From assembly GCA_943788755.1 (NCBI GenBank), contig CALSRM010000003.1, positions 806,001 to 870,000 on the forward strand: 64,000 nucleotides of DNA, given 5' to 3'. The notes beneath the pieces were generated by a model. That model was not told the DNA's origin, made no database searches, and was given only the letters and a program-made list of their open reading frames with translations. Position numbers and translations under genes: made by a program. Below, in pieces: positions 26,262 to 33,825 of the stretch (within the stretch, counting starts at the first letter, position 1; each line of letters opens with the position of its first letter). The DNA is from an uncultured Flavobacteriales bacterium (GTDB lineage Bacteria > Bacteroidota > Bacteroidia > Flavobacteriales_D > Parvicellaceae).

Positions 26262-26930
26262 TTAATGAAACTCAACGTTTGCTTTTCTTCTTAGGCTTTT
26301 TTTGAGTACAAATTTAGCCATTCCGTCACTAAAGTAAAGATAATTAAACCACCAACCTGATAAGCCTGTTTTATTCTTAAAAATCATTTTTTTACGAATA
26401 TTAAACGATTGGTAATGTTTCATTATCCCTAAATAGGAATTTAAACTGCTCAACAGGGCTTCTTGTTCCGTTTTTGTGGGTTTTTGGTTTTGTACTATTT
26501 GGTTTTGCTTACTAATGGCAGTAAAAAAATTACCTCTGGTACGGTTGGCGATGTATATTCGGTTTGGTAAAGTTACAGCTCCAATAAATTTAACGCCTTT
26601 TTTATAATGTTGTAAATGCATTTTCTTTGGATGCAGGGTAAGTTGTAAATTTGAACGCAAGAAGTTTGAAAGTTGATGAATTAGACTTTTCAAATATTCT
26701 TTGTTTGTGTGTACAATTACAAAATCATCTACATACCTGCCGTAATATTTTAGGTTTAATTCTGATTTTACATAATGGTATAAAGTATTCATATAAAAAT
26801 TAGCAAATAGTTGACTTGTTAAATTACCAATGGGTAAACCACAATTTAGCGGACTATGAAACAAGCTTTTGTTGTTGGGTAAACCGTTCCAATTACTACG
26901 CATACCTTTAATGATGCAGTTTAGGTTTTT
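26262..26930 (-). pseudogene. 5'-truncated reverse transcriptase, DGR type
   Basis: The C-terminal about 220 residues of a reverse transcriptase. GLPIGNLTSQ carries the (I/V/L)GxxxSQ motif typical of diversity-generating retroelement RTs (group II introns and retrons differ here). YGRYVDDFVIV at about 54-64 (from the ATG at 26903) is the catalytic YxDD box. LHPKKMHLQHYKKGVKFIGAV is the following thumb-proximal block. The frame is open seven to nine codons upstream of the ATG (reading NLNCIIKG), which also fits DGR RTs, and then stops where the flavin oxidase gene ends. The whole finger domain is missing, so it cannot be active. No template repeat or Avd-like gene is adjacent. Confidence 0.8.
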
Positions 26931-28045
26931 TTATGTTCAGTATTAAGTAAAATCTCATCAACAGCTTTTTTAGCTGATCGAGCAGCGGTGTGAACTGACA
27001 CCCAACTTTCACCATCTGTATATTCACCACCGGCAAAATACACTTTGTTTTTTATGGATTCGCTTAATGTCCGTACCTCTTTCCAATCCGCGTGATCTGT
27101 AAGATAACCACCTCTTATGAACGGTTCCTTATTCCAATTCTGACTGATGTGCTTTTTGTAATTACTGGTTGCATGATTTGAAAATAGGTTGTCGAGTTCT
27201 TCTAAAACGACATCCCTTAGTTGACTTTTAGATAGGGAGTTATATTTGTCGACACTATTCCCTACGGAAAACAATCCTATGATGTTCTTATCGCTATCCT
27301 GTCCGAATGATGCATCGTAAAAAATCTTTTGTTGGGTCTTTGAATTCTCGATAATTTTTTCAAATCCTGAATCATAGAAGCTGTTTGAGAATTCAAAGAA
27401 AGCTTTGAATCCATCCCAAATAAGTGCATTTTTAATGACGCTTTGCTTGTCTTTGGATAAACCTGGGGTAAACTCAATGTCACCAGCTTGAAGAATCTTT
27501 AATGGAACACTCACAATTACCTTGTCAGCAAGTTTCAGTCCTTGGCTAGTTGAAACACTAATCTTTTCTTCCGAATAATTGATGGAGTGAACAATCGAAT
27601 TGAATACTATTTTGTCCAAAATGCTAGGAACAATGTATTTTTCATAGAAATTGAACCAAGATGAATTGACAAACTTGTAGTCGGGTGAGTCCTTTATAGT
27701 TTTGATATCCAATTGAACTGAGTCATCATTCAAAATTTCTGAAAATATTTCACCCTTTGTTTCTATCCATTCCGCCCCCAATGGTATTGGGAACTCTGCA
27801 AAATCCGTGTTGATTTTCATTCTTCCACCGAAATCTGAAGAAGCTTCAAGGATTTCAAAATCAATTCCCAATTGGTCAAGTAGGTAGCCAGCTGATAGCC
27901 CACCAGCTCCAGCCCCAATAATTATTACCTTTCCTTCGAACTTACTACTTATATGATTTATTAGACTACTTGTAACACAAGAAGTGTGAAAAGGGACAAT
28001 AATTCCCAATAAGCCACAAATTTTTATAAACTCTTTTCTAGTCAT
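26921..28045 (-). CDS. FAD-dependent amine oxidase-like protein (cassette 5)
   Basis: 374 residues of the flavin monoamine oxidase family. VIIIGAGAGGLSAGYLL at about 40-56 is the dinucleotide-binding motif. FEILEASSDFGGRM has the Glu contacting ribose and the family GGR. YFAGGEYTDGESWVSVHTAARSAK is the C-terminal FAD block (in parts: FAGGEYTDG and SVHTAARSA). The N-terminus MTRKEFIKICGLLGI resembles a Tat signal (with RK for RR) and is followed by a possible lipobox (FHTSC, Cys23), so the enzyme may be exported as a folded flavoprotein. It is short for the family (about 450). Its stop lies inside the open frame of the truncated RT. It begins just after a GTTATAT core-like site at 28058-28064. 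Confidence 0.85.
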   Translation of the reverse strand: MTRKEFIKICGLLGIIVPFHTSCVTSSLINHISSKFEGKVIIIGAGAGGLSAGYLLDQLGIDFEILEASSDFGGRMKINTDFAEFPIPLGAEWIETKGEIFSEILNDDSVQLDIKTIKDSPDYKFVNSSWFNFYEKYIVPSILDKIVFNSIVHSINYSEEKISVSTSQGLKLADKVIVSVPLKILQAGDIEFTPGLSKDKQSVIKNALIWDGFKAFFEFSNSFYDSGFEKIIENSKTQQKIFYDASFGQDSDKNIIGLFSVGNSVDKYNSLSKSQLRDVVLEELDNLFSNHATSNYKKHISQNWNKEPFIRGGYLTDHADWKEVRTLSESIKNKVYFAGGEYTDGESWVSVHTAARSAKKAVDEILLNTEHKKT

Positions 28046-28057
28046 GGTGGTCGTTGT

Positions 28058-28109
28058 ATATAACGATGCGGCTAAAATACGTTTTAATGCGGTTTAGGTT
28101 TTGTTAGCA
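28058..28109 (-). repeat. attC-like element E (end of cassette 4, start of cassette 5)
   Basis: Read on the minus strand it opens with TGCTAAC (28103-28109), has short inner arms TTTAG/CTAAA reversed around a 16-nt loop, and closes with CGTTATAT (core at 28058-28064). TGCTAAC is the reverse complement of the start of cassette 4 (GTTGGCA) at 6 of 7 positions. It overlaps the last codons of the GAF gene. This is the weakest of the five elements. Confidence 0.5.
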
Positions 28110-29308
28110 ACTTTTATATTGACAGTGCTAAAATTCAACCTTATTTTTTCATCTATAATGTCAACCGTAATAGTGGGGTGTTCAGTAACAATTAGATTAT
28201 TTAAATCATTTATTACCGTTTCCCTTGAGCTTTGGGTCAGATCTTTTGCGGAGAAAATCAACTCGATAAATCCTTCGTGCTCTTTCGTATCAAGACTAAT
28301 TCCATTTTTTGACTCTGATTTTCCAAGTTCTGAGGAAATTATCAATAGACAATTCGTGATTATGGCAATAGCTAGATTCCCCTTTGTATATATCTTAGGG
28401 TCTGATTCGAAATCAGGTAGAGGAAAACCACCTATTAATTTTGTTGCATTTCGAGAAAGGTCTTGAGCTGAAATAACTATTTCAGACAGGTTAGTAGATT
28501 CGATATTCATTACTATCTGTTCCAGAGCATCTACGCAATCTATACTATCGTTTACTGCGAATTCTGTCTCCTGGAGAAGATCTTCATTCAATTGGTTTGC
28601 TTTTATAGCAGCTTCAAGTGAAAGTCCTATTGCTTCAGAATATTTTAATTCATTTGAAATCAAATAGTTAGCATGATTTAGAAAAGTCCGAATGGTGGTT
28701 TCTGCTGAATAGCTTGATTTTGTGATATCTTGAATTGACTTTAATGAGTTGGATAATTCGGAAAGTGCTGGCTTTAAGGCAGATTCAGTAAGATCTAGTC
28801 TTGTCTGCCTACGATTTTTTGTGATTACTTCAAGTCGCTTATTTACGAGCTTCGCTAGGTTGTTCAGACTAGTATGTTCTTCTTTTGAAAAGCCTCTTTT
28901 TTTAGTATCAAGGACACAAAGGGAACCCATCACATTTTCTTTAACCATTATTGGAACCCCTAAATACGATTGAATGTTGTACTCCTTAACAAAGTGCTGC
29001 GGTATCCTTGGATCATCAGACGCATCGTTAACTTCAAAAGTTTCTCCATCTCGAACCACGAATTGACAAAATGAGACGTCACGATGTGTCCCTCTTGCAG
29101 AAGCAAGAACCGGAGGTAGCCCTATGTGGGCCTTGAAAAATTGTACTTGGTCCAAGACAAGACTAACCAGGGCAATAGGGCTATCAAGCTCTGCTGCGGC
29201 CTTTTTGACAATTTCTTGAAGCTCGGAATCATTAGTTTCTGCTAATAATTCCTTGGTGAAGAGGTCAAACCTTTCATTTGAATCTCCTAAAACATCAATT
29301 CTATCCAT
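28094..29308 (-). CDS. GAF-domain sensor protein (cassette 4)
   Basis: 404 residues, no signal peptide, cytoplasmic. A GAF domain occupies about 20-160: IALVSLVLDQVQFFKAHIGLP, SFCQFVVRDGETFEVNDASDDPR and YLGVPIMVKENVMGSLCVLD are typical of bacterial light, redox or small-molecule-binding GAFs. The C-terminal 230 residues are mainly helical, with LALSNSLKS-like repeats, and may be a dimerisation or degenerate HisKA-type module. The end (FIELIFSAKDL, TVDIIDEKIRLNFSTVNI) is beta-rich, reminiscent of an HATPase-like fold, but I see no His box or N/G boxes. It stands alone between two attC-like elements, so it is a one-gene cassette. Confidence 0.75.
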   Translation of the reverse strand: MDRIDVLGDSNERFDLFTKELLAETNDSELQEIVKKAAAELDSPIALVSLVLDQVQFFKAHIGLPPVLASARGTHRDVSFCQFVVRDGETFEVNDASDDPRIPQHFVKEYNIQSYLGVPIMVKENVMGSLCVLDTKKRGFSKEEHTSLNNLAKLVNKRLEVITKNRRQTRLDLTESALKPALSELSNSLKSIQDITKSSYSAETTIRTFLNHANYLISNELKYSEAIGLSLEAAIKANQLNEDLLQETEFAVNDSIDCVDALEQIVMNIESTNLSEIVISAQDLSRNATKLIGGFPLPDFESDPKIYTKGNLAIAIITNCLLIISSELGKSESKNGISLDTKEHEGFIELIFSAKDLTQSSRETVINDLNNLIVTEHPTITVDIIDEKIRLNFSTVNIKVANKT

Positions 29309-29327
29309 TTTTCATTTTTTTTATTGC

Positions 29328-29381
29328 TGCCAACGTTTAGTATAAAGCGGTCGTTTTAATGCCGCTTATACATTGTTGTAA
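29328..29381 (-). repeat. attC-like element D (end of cassette 3, start of cassette 4)
   Basis: On the minus strand: TTACAAC (29375-29381), inner arms GTATAAGCGG / CCGCTTTATAC with one unpaired A, then ACGTTGGCA (core GTTGGCA at 29328-29334). TTACAAC is the exact reverse complement of GTTGTAA, the first seven bases of cassette 3 (30504-30510); identity extends to 8 nt. The extra-helical base in one arm is a known feature of attC sites. Confidence 0.75.
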
Positions 29382-29385
29382 GTAG

Positions 29386-30450
29386 TTATCTTTTAATTAA
29401 CTTGTAGGTTGTATGATTGTTATTGTTTAGAATGGTCAAATAGTATATTCCTGATTTTGTTTCTGGTGTTTTTATACTTCCTGAACATTTTCCTTCAGTA
29501 ATATTTCGACCTAAAAAGTCATAAATGATGAAGTATTCATCACCAAGTAGATTCTCAACAAAAATTTCATCTGAAAATGGATTCGGGTAAATTTTATACC
29601 CTTTTTCGAAAAGGGTCTCTTCAATACTTGTCATAGAAGTACAGGAACTAACATCAATTTCGCTGTATAAATTTGAGTCTTGGTTTGGGTCTTCGACCGT
29701 GTTAGCCATCATTGAAATTTTAACAATTTCATCACTTGTAGAAAAACAAAGTTGGTGAAAGTTGTCGTTGTCATTTATATCTGCTATCGAAATAGGAACA
29801 TGCGGAATTAGAACTCCTGAACTATCAGAATAACCAATATAGTATTGAAACAAGTCAGATTCTGTATCACCACTTATATAAGGTGTAATGCCTCCATCCC
29901 AGGCAACTTGAATCGTTTGTATTCCTGAATTACATTCATTCAGATTGCCATCAATTCTTTGGGCAAAGAATAAACTTGGTCCATCAGCAAGCGGAATAAC
30001 ATTCGTGGTTGTGATTCCGTTAAGATTTATGATTGCTGAACAAGCGGACTCTCCGGATAAAGTGTCAGTTGTAAATAAATCCCCTACAACTCTAACTTCA
30101 ACAGGTGGATTGGTAACAGCGGTACCAAATTCACCTAACAGAAGCACAGTTCGATTTTCTCCGTTTTCATTAGCTGGAGCTAAAACAGCACACATTGGGA
30201 TGTGTATATTTCCAAGGCTATCTACAACTTCAAAATCAGATTCTGACAAGGTGGATACATCTATTGGAAACATAAAATTCACAGGCATTCCATCTAACTG
30301 GCTTCCTGGTGTACCACACAATAAACTTGGTAGTCCATTATCCAGTCCAAAAAAAGCCGATACAAGAGTATCTTGTGATTTGGCATTTAAAACAAAAGTT
30401 AAAATTGTTATTGCTGAAAATAAGATTTTTCTTCCCATACTTTTTTTCAT
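29386..30450 (-). CDS. Secreted protein with T9SS sorting domain (cassette 3)
   Basis: 354 residues. The signal peptide (KILFSAITILTFVLNAKSQ) is preceded by a short basic start. The middle (about 30-270) is beta-rich without a family I recognise; it contains SDFEVVDSLGNIHIPMCAVL and an Asp/Asn-rich segment IADINDNDNFHQLCF. Four Cys could form disulfides. The C-terminal 75 residues are a type A T9SS sorting domain: YKIYPNPFSDEIFVENL, YDFLGRNI, SGIYYLTILNNNNHTTYKLIKR. It is a one-gene cassette between attC-like elements C and D, and so was probably acquired. Confidence 0.8.
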   Translation of the reverse strand: MKKSMGRKILFSAITILTFVLNAKSQDTLVSAFFGLDNGLPSLLCGTPGSQLDGMPVNFMFPIDVSTLSESDFEVVDSLGNIHIPMCAVLAPANENGENRTVLLLGEFGTAVTNPPVEVRVVGDLFTTDTLSGESACSAIINLNGITTTNVIPLADGPSLFFAQRIDGNLNECNSGIQTIQVAWDGGITPYISGDTESDLFQYYIGYSDSSGVLIPHVPISIADINDNDNFHQLCFSTSDEIVKISMMANTVEDPNQDSNLYSEIDVSSCTSMTSIEETLFEKGYKIYPNPFSDEIFVENLLGDEYFIIYDFLGRNITEGKCSGSIKTPETKSGIYYLTILNNNNHTTYKLIKR

Positions 30451-30503
30451 CTATTAATCTATTTTTAAGATTAGACTCTTTTTATCAGGTTTGGTTTAAT
30501 TGC

Positions 30504-30576
30504 TTACAACGTTTGGCTAAGGTAAGTAAATTGGTTTGGTAGGTTAGGTTATTTTCCTTAGCAGCTGTTACCCAAC
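30504..30576 (-). repeat. attC-like element C (end of cassette 2, start of cassette 3)
   Basis: On the minus strand: GGGTAAC (30567-30573; with flanks GTTGGGTAAC), inner arms GCTAAGG / CCTTAGC (perfect 7 bp, 30556-30562 and 30516-30522), then ACGTTGTAA (core GTTGTAA at 30504-30510). The opening decamer is the exact reverse complement of the start of cassette 2 at 32568-32577. Confidence 0.8.
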
Positions 30577-30621
30577 GTTATCCTTTTTTTAACATCCGTT
30601 GCGTTGAAGCTTGTTAAATTA

Positions 30622-31989
30622 TTAAAAAGCTCTAATTGCCCTCAATGCACCTCCAGTAAAATTTTTACCTGTACCATTTTGAGCTCCGGTAGATAGAATT
30701 ACGGTATATGCACTTGAAATATTTAACTCTGAAGAAGACCAGTATCTAACAGACAAAAAACCAACATAGCCAGGAAAACTGAGGTTATTATAGATTTCCT
30801 TTAGTTCATCAAAACTTGGCAAATACCAATCAAAATATCCATTTAAAACCAAATCGTCACAATTTTTAGCTGCTGTGTTACTGGCACCGCTTGTGTTTAT
30901 AATTGTAGTTGTATTTGCTCGACCAGAGCCTATTGTTTGATCAGAAGCACCTGTAAGTATTGTGGTGCTACCCCAAACCCCACCTGTAGAAATGTCATTC
31001 GGACTTACCACTAAACCTGTTGCAGAAGCTGAATCTATATAAAATATGTATCCTCCTTGAAATACTTTTCCGTAAAACTCAGCTACATTGTGATTCGCTA
31101 AAATAGTTGAAATAGGTACTTCATTATCCAGGTTTTGTTGCAAAGATACGCTGCTATTGTATGCTGGTAAGCCAGTAATGGAATTAATTACAGAATCTAA
31201 ATATAATGTTGTTACAAAGCCCATATTGGAAATATCTGTTGAATCTAGTTGGGTGTCTGTATTGTCTAAGTAGGGCGATAAATCAATTGTAGTAGCTGTA
31301 CCGTTACTAGTAATGGTTAAGTTGTTGCCAGCTAATTGTAAATCTTGTATTTCGTTAGTTACTGAACCATCTACTTCTGTTGTAATTCCACCCGCAACAT
31401 AGCCTAAGTTAGCAATGTCTGTTGAATCTAGTTGGGTGTCTGTATTGTCTAAGTAGGGCGATAAATCAATTGTGGTAGCTGTACCGTTACTGGTAATGGT
31501 TAAGTTGTTACCAGCTAATTGTAAATCTTGTATTTCGTTAGTTACAGAACCATCTACTTCTGTGAACGAAACACCACCAATAATGCTATCTGCGGTATTA
31601 GCATGTAAAGCATAAGGCACACTCATTAGCTGACTTGTCCCAGTTATGGTATAAATAGTACCTCCTGTTGGGTCGGTTTCTGTTTTAATAAAGTAAGGTC
31701 CGTTACTCCAATCTATAGTATTAAACATACCTGAAACTAATGTTCCAGAACCTATTTCTATACTGACCAATCCATTAATGTTGGTGTTTGGTGTTTGTGT
31801 TTCTACATAAACTGCTGTACCGCTTGCACTACCTTGTAATATACTTATCTGCATACCTACACCTGTAGTAGTTACTAAGGCATTTCCTGCATCTCTTACT
31901 ACTGCTTGGTAGCTCAGTTTTTCTGGTACCTGAGCAAAGGCACTAGCTGTTAGTGTTACTGCTGTAAGTAAGGTGTATAGTTTTTTCAT
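30622..31989 (-). CDS. Surface protein with tail-fibre-like repeats and C-type-lectin-like (DUF1566-type) C-terminus (cassette 2)
   Basis: 455 residues. Signal peptide (ends ASAFAQ); an N-terminal beta domain beginning PEKLSYQAVVRDAGNALV, widespread in Bacteroidota fibre-like proteins; two near-identical repeats of about 48 residues (TEVDGSVTNEIQDLQLAG ... DNTDTQLDSTDI); and a C-terminal domain (about 310-455) with YFDWYLPSFDELKEIYNNL, YWSSSE and final ALRAIRAF. That end is the DUF1566/Lcl C-type-lectin-like fold, a frequent scaffold of DGR variable proteins. Here the last 50 codons are AT-rich and show no NNC-codon bias, so no sign of adenine mutagenesis. It has no T9SS domain of its own, but the gene in front of it does. 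Same architecture as the protein at 54331-55797. Confidence 0.8.
   Translation of the reverse strand: MKKLYTLLTAVTLTASAFAQVPEKLSYQAVVRDAGNALVTTTGVGMQISILQGSASGTAVYVETQTPNTNINGLVSIEIGSGTLVSGMFNTIDWSNGPYFIKTETDPTGGTIYTITGTSQLMSVPYALHANTADSIIGGVSFTEVDGSVTNEIQDLQLAGNNLTITSNGTATTIDLSPYLDNTDTQLDSTDIANLGYVAGGITTEVDGSVTNEIQDLQLAGNNLTITSNGTATTIDLSPYLDNTDTQLDSTDISNMGFVTTLYLDSVINSITGLPAYNSSVSLQQNLDNEVPISTILANHNVAEFYGKVFQGGYIFYIDSASATGLVVSPNDISTGGVWGSTTILTGASDQTIGSGRANTTTIINTSGASNTAAKNCDDLVLNGYFDWYLPSFDELKEIYNNLSFPGYVGFLSVRYWSSSELNISSAYTVILSTGAQNGTGKNFTGGALRAIRAF
31235..31563 (-). repeat. Two 146-bp direct repeats inside the fibre-like gene
   Basis: 31235-31380 and 31418-31563 have the same length and differ at only four positions by my alignment, with a 37-bp spacer. 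They encode the two TEVDGSVTNEIQ...DSTDI units. Such recent tandem copies allow length change by slippage or recombination. Confidence 0.9.
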
Positions 31990-32040
31990 AATGGTTTAAT
32001 TTTTAATGAATCTAAATTTGTTGACACAATGTGGCTTGTA

Positions 32041-32511
32041 TTACTGCTTTATTACTTTAAATGTTTTTACGCTTTGGTTGTTTCTTGTAATATTTAAAAA
32101 GAAAATTCCTTTTGATAATGCTTCCATATTTATAGTAGTATTACTTGTCATTATTCTTTTGTTTTCAATTACCTTTCCTTGTAGGTCTATTAGTTGAAAA
32201 TTTAAATTTTCTAAGGCTTCACTTTCTACTTTTAACTGCAAGTTGTTAGCTGTAGGATTAGGGTAAACACTCAATTCTAAACTAATCGTTGTTTCGTTTA
32301 CGCCTGTGGTTACAGAAATTTCGTAGGGCTGTTGCACTCCTTGTGCAACTGAGCCATTGCTTCCTGTATTTGTAGTATAGAATGCTTGTCCAACAGTGTA
32401 GCTCGATGAGCCTCCTGCTCCTGTAGCATCACCACCTGCGGCTGGTACTGTTTCTTGGGCGCTTAGTCCAAACGTACAAATCAGTGCAACTAAAATTGTT
32501 AAAGTTCTCAT
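32041..32511 (-). CDS. Small secreted protein with T9SS sorting domain (cassette 2)
   Basis: 156 residues. Signal peptide (ends FGLSAQ), then about 50 residues rich in Gly, Ser and Thr (AAGGDATGAGGSSSYTVGQ), then a type A sorting domain from about 78: LSVYPNPTANNLQLKV, LIDLQGKVIENKRI, KGIFFLNITRNNQSVKTFKVIKQ. It has almost no cargo of its own. It precedes the lectin-like gene by 51 bp in the same direction. The same arrangement is found at 53841-55797, where the homologous small protein again precedes a lectin-like protein. A role as anchor or export partner of the fibre protein is my inference. Confidence 0.8.
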   Translation of the reverse strand: MRTLTILVALICTFGLSAQETVPAAGGDATGAGGSSSYTVGQAFYTTNTGSNGSVAQGVQQPYEISVTTGVNETTISLELSVYPNPTANNLQLKVESEALENLNFQLIDLQGKVIENKRIMTSNTTINMEALSKGIFFLNITRNNQSVKTFKVIKQ

Positions 32512-32567
32512 ATATAGGATTTAATAGATTACGAAAATACGCATATTTATTTCTTTGGTTTTTCTAT

Positions 32568-32703
32568 GTTGGGTAACGGTAAATTGTATGAGTAGTGGCA
32601 GATTGCGTGGTAGTTTCCTGTCAAACCGCTATGCAGTTTGAGCGGGCTACAAACCTTGATATTTTCCACATTACCTGCCATTACTTATACAAAATGTTGT
32701 GCG
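32568..32703 (-). repeat. attC-like element B (end of cassette 1, start of cassette 2)
   Basis: On the minus strand: CGCACAAC (32696-32703), long inner arms GTATAAGTAATGGCAG / CTGCCACTACTCATAC (14 of 16 paired; 32675-32690 and 32586-32601), an about 70-nt loop with its own CCGCT/AGCGG hairpin, then CCGTTACCC (core GTTACCC at 32571-32577). CGCACAAC is the exact reverse complement of the start of cassette 1. At about 135 nt it is of the size of long attC sites such as Vibrio VCRs. It overlaps the 3' end of the SGNH-like gene. Confidence 0.8.
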
Positions 32704-33531
32704 TTCGTGCTTTTTTATTTTTTCTCCAATAAATTCTAAAACTTGTTTAGCCCCATAGCAATTCAAATGGGTTAAATCATGCATTACCTGTTTCTCCGAA
32801 TTCAGATACAATGAATCCAATTTAATACAATTTGCTTCAATACGAATTTTCTCAAAAAATACATCTGTTTGATTTTTTATAGGAGAATTGTTTTCTATCC
32901 CGTTTAATAATTTGTGATAAGGAAAATCAATTAAATAAATTTTACATCTTTTGCTTTTCAACTGCTTGATACCTTCGATGTATAAATTTTGTTTATCGTT
33001 CAAATATGACGGAACTGTTTTGTAAATGTTTTCAAAAAGTTCAATTGGCTCTCCTATAGTGATACTATCAGCATAATCATACATTGTTGTATTTGATAAA
33101 AATAGTCTTGTGGGTCTTTTATTCTTTCTTAATATTTGAAAAATTTCACTCCAAGAGTAATTATTGTTTAAAAGGGATTTTAGAGCATATAGTGAAATAC
33201 CACTTCTGTTTCTATCCATTTCTTTTCTTCTTAATTGAACAGGTTTAGAAATTGCTATTAAAACTTCCGAATTTTCAGGCACTTTTTCTACAAAGACAAG
33301 AAAATCATAAACACCTGCTCCATGTCTGGCAGTTGTGTGTATTTCTTTACCTGTTTTATTTTTTAATTCTTTTAAATCAATTCCTTGATATGTTTGAGAA
33401 TCTCCCCAAATAAACAAAGAATCTTCTGCTTTGGGGGAGTTGAAGAATAAATCAACAGAAATATATAATACTAAATATATTAATGGTATCAATATTAAAA
33501 AAAGTAATGTTTTATATATAAATCTAAGCAT
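32671..33531 (-). CDS. SGNH/AlgJ-like protein paired with an MBOAT acyltransferase (cassette 1)
   Basis: 286 residues with an N-terminal membrane anchor (YKTLLFLILIPLIYLVLYISV). The SGNH pattern is seen as FIWGDSQT (catalytic Ser block, about 40-47) and HDLTHLNCYGAKQVL (catalytic Asp/His block near the C-terminus). Proteins of this type are encoded beside MBOAT O-acyltransferases and finish acyl transfer to extracellular glycans (AlgI/AlgJ/AlgX logic). It starts 3 bp after the MBOAT gene. Its 3' end runs into attC-like element B. Confidence 0.7.
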   Translation of the reverse strand: MLRFIYKTLLFLILIPLIYLVLYISVDLFFNSPKAEDSLFIWGDSQTYQGIDLKELKNKTGKEIHTTARHGAGVYDFLVFVEKVPENSEVLIAISKPVQLRRKEMDRNRSGISLYALKSLLNNNYSWSEIFQILRKNKRPTRLFLSNTTMYDYADSITIGEPIELFENIYKTVPSYLNDKQNLYIEGIKQLKSKRCKIYLIDFPYHKLLNGIENNSPIKNQTDVFFEKIRIEANCIKLDSLYLNSEKQVMHDLTHLNCYGAKQVLEFIGEKIKKHERTTFCISNGR

Positions 33532-33534
33532 AGT

Positions 33535-33825
33535 TTAAAATTGAAAATAAATGAATTGTTGTTCTTTCCCACCAAACCAAAAAATTGCAATGATAATAGC
33601 ATAATACATTGCATATCTAAAAGGACGTTTCCATTTTAGACCTATAACGGAAATTGCGTATTGACCTTCTCTTCCAAACCATTCAACTAAGACAAAAATC
33701 ATAATTAATAAAATTGTATTCCTTGGTCGGATTTCTGGTATTGTAAAAAGTGAACTGGAAAATATTTCAGTGATGTAATTAACTGCATGTCCAATATTTT
33801 CAGCCCTGAAAAAATATCCAAGCAA
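33535..33825 (-). CDS. C-terminal part of the MBOAT acyltransferase, shifted frame
   Basis: 96 codons: FFRAENIGHAVNYITEIFSSS followed by two membrane helices. 'FxWxFFRAxN' is a conserved MBOAT joint, and its first half (FAWIFF) lies at the end of the neighbouring frame. The two frames overlap at an A6 run (33809-33814; T6 on the coding strand). With five T the protein reads through as FAWIFFRAEN. So this is the missing end of the gene at 33800-34972 rather than a separate protein. Confidence 0.8.
   Translation of the reverse strand: MLGYFFRAENIGHAVNYITEIFSSSLFTIPEIRPRNTILLIMIFVLVEWFGREGQYAISVIGLKWKRPFRYAMYYAIIIAIFWFGGKEQQFIYFQF

Noticed and set aside
26153-26930. Template repeat next to the RT remnant
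   Set aside because: The flanks were read on both strands for a copy of the GC-rich end of the 54331-55797 gene. None is there; the spacer is AT-rich hairpin sequence.
30622-30790. Second DGR variable region at the end of the cassette lectin-like gene
   Set aside because: The fold is right, but the last 50 codons are AT-rich with no NNC-codon bias, and nothing suggests adenine-directed change.
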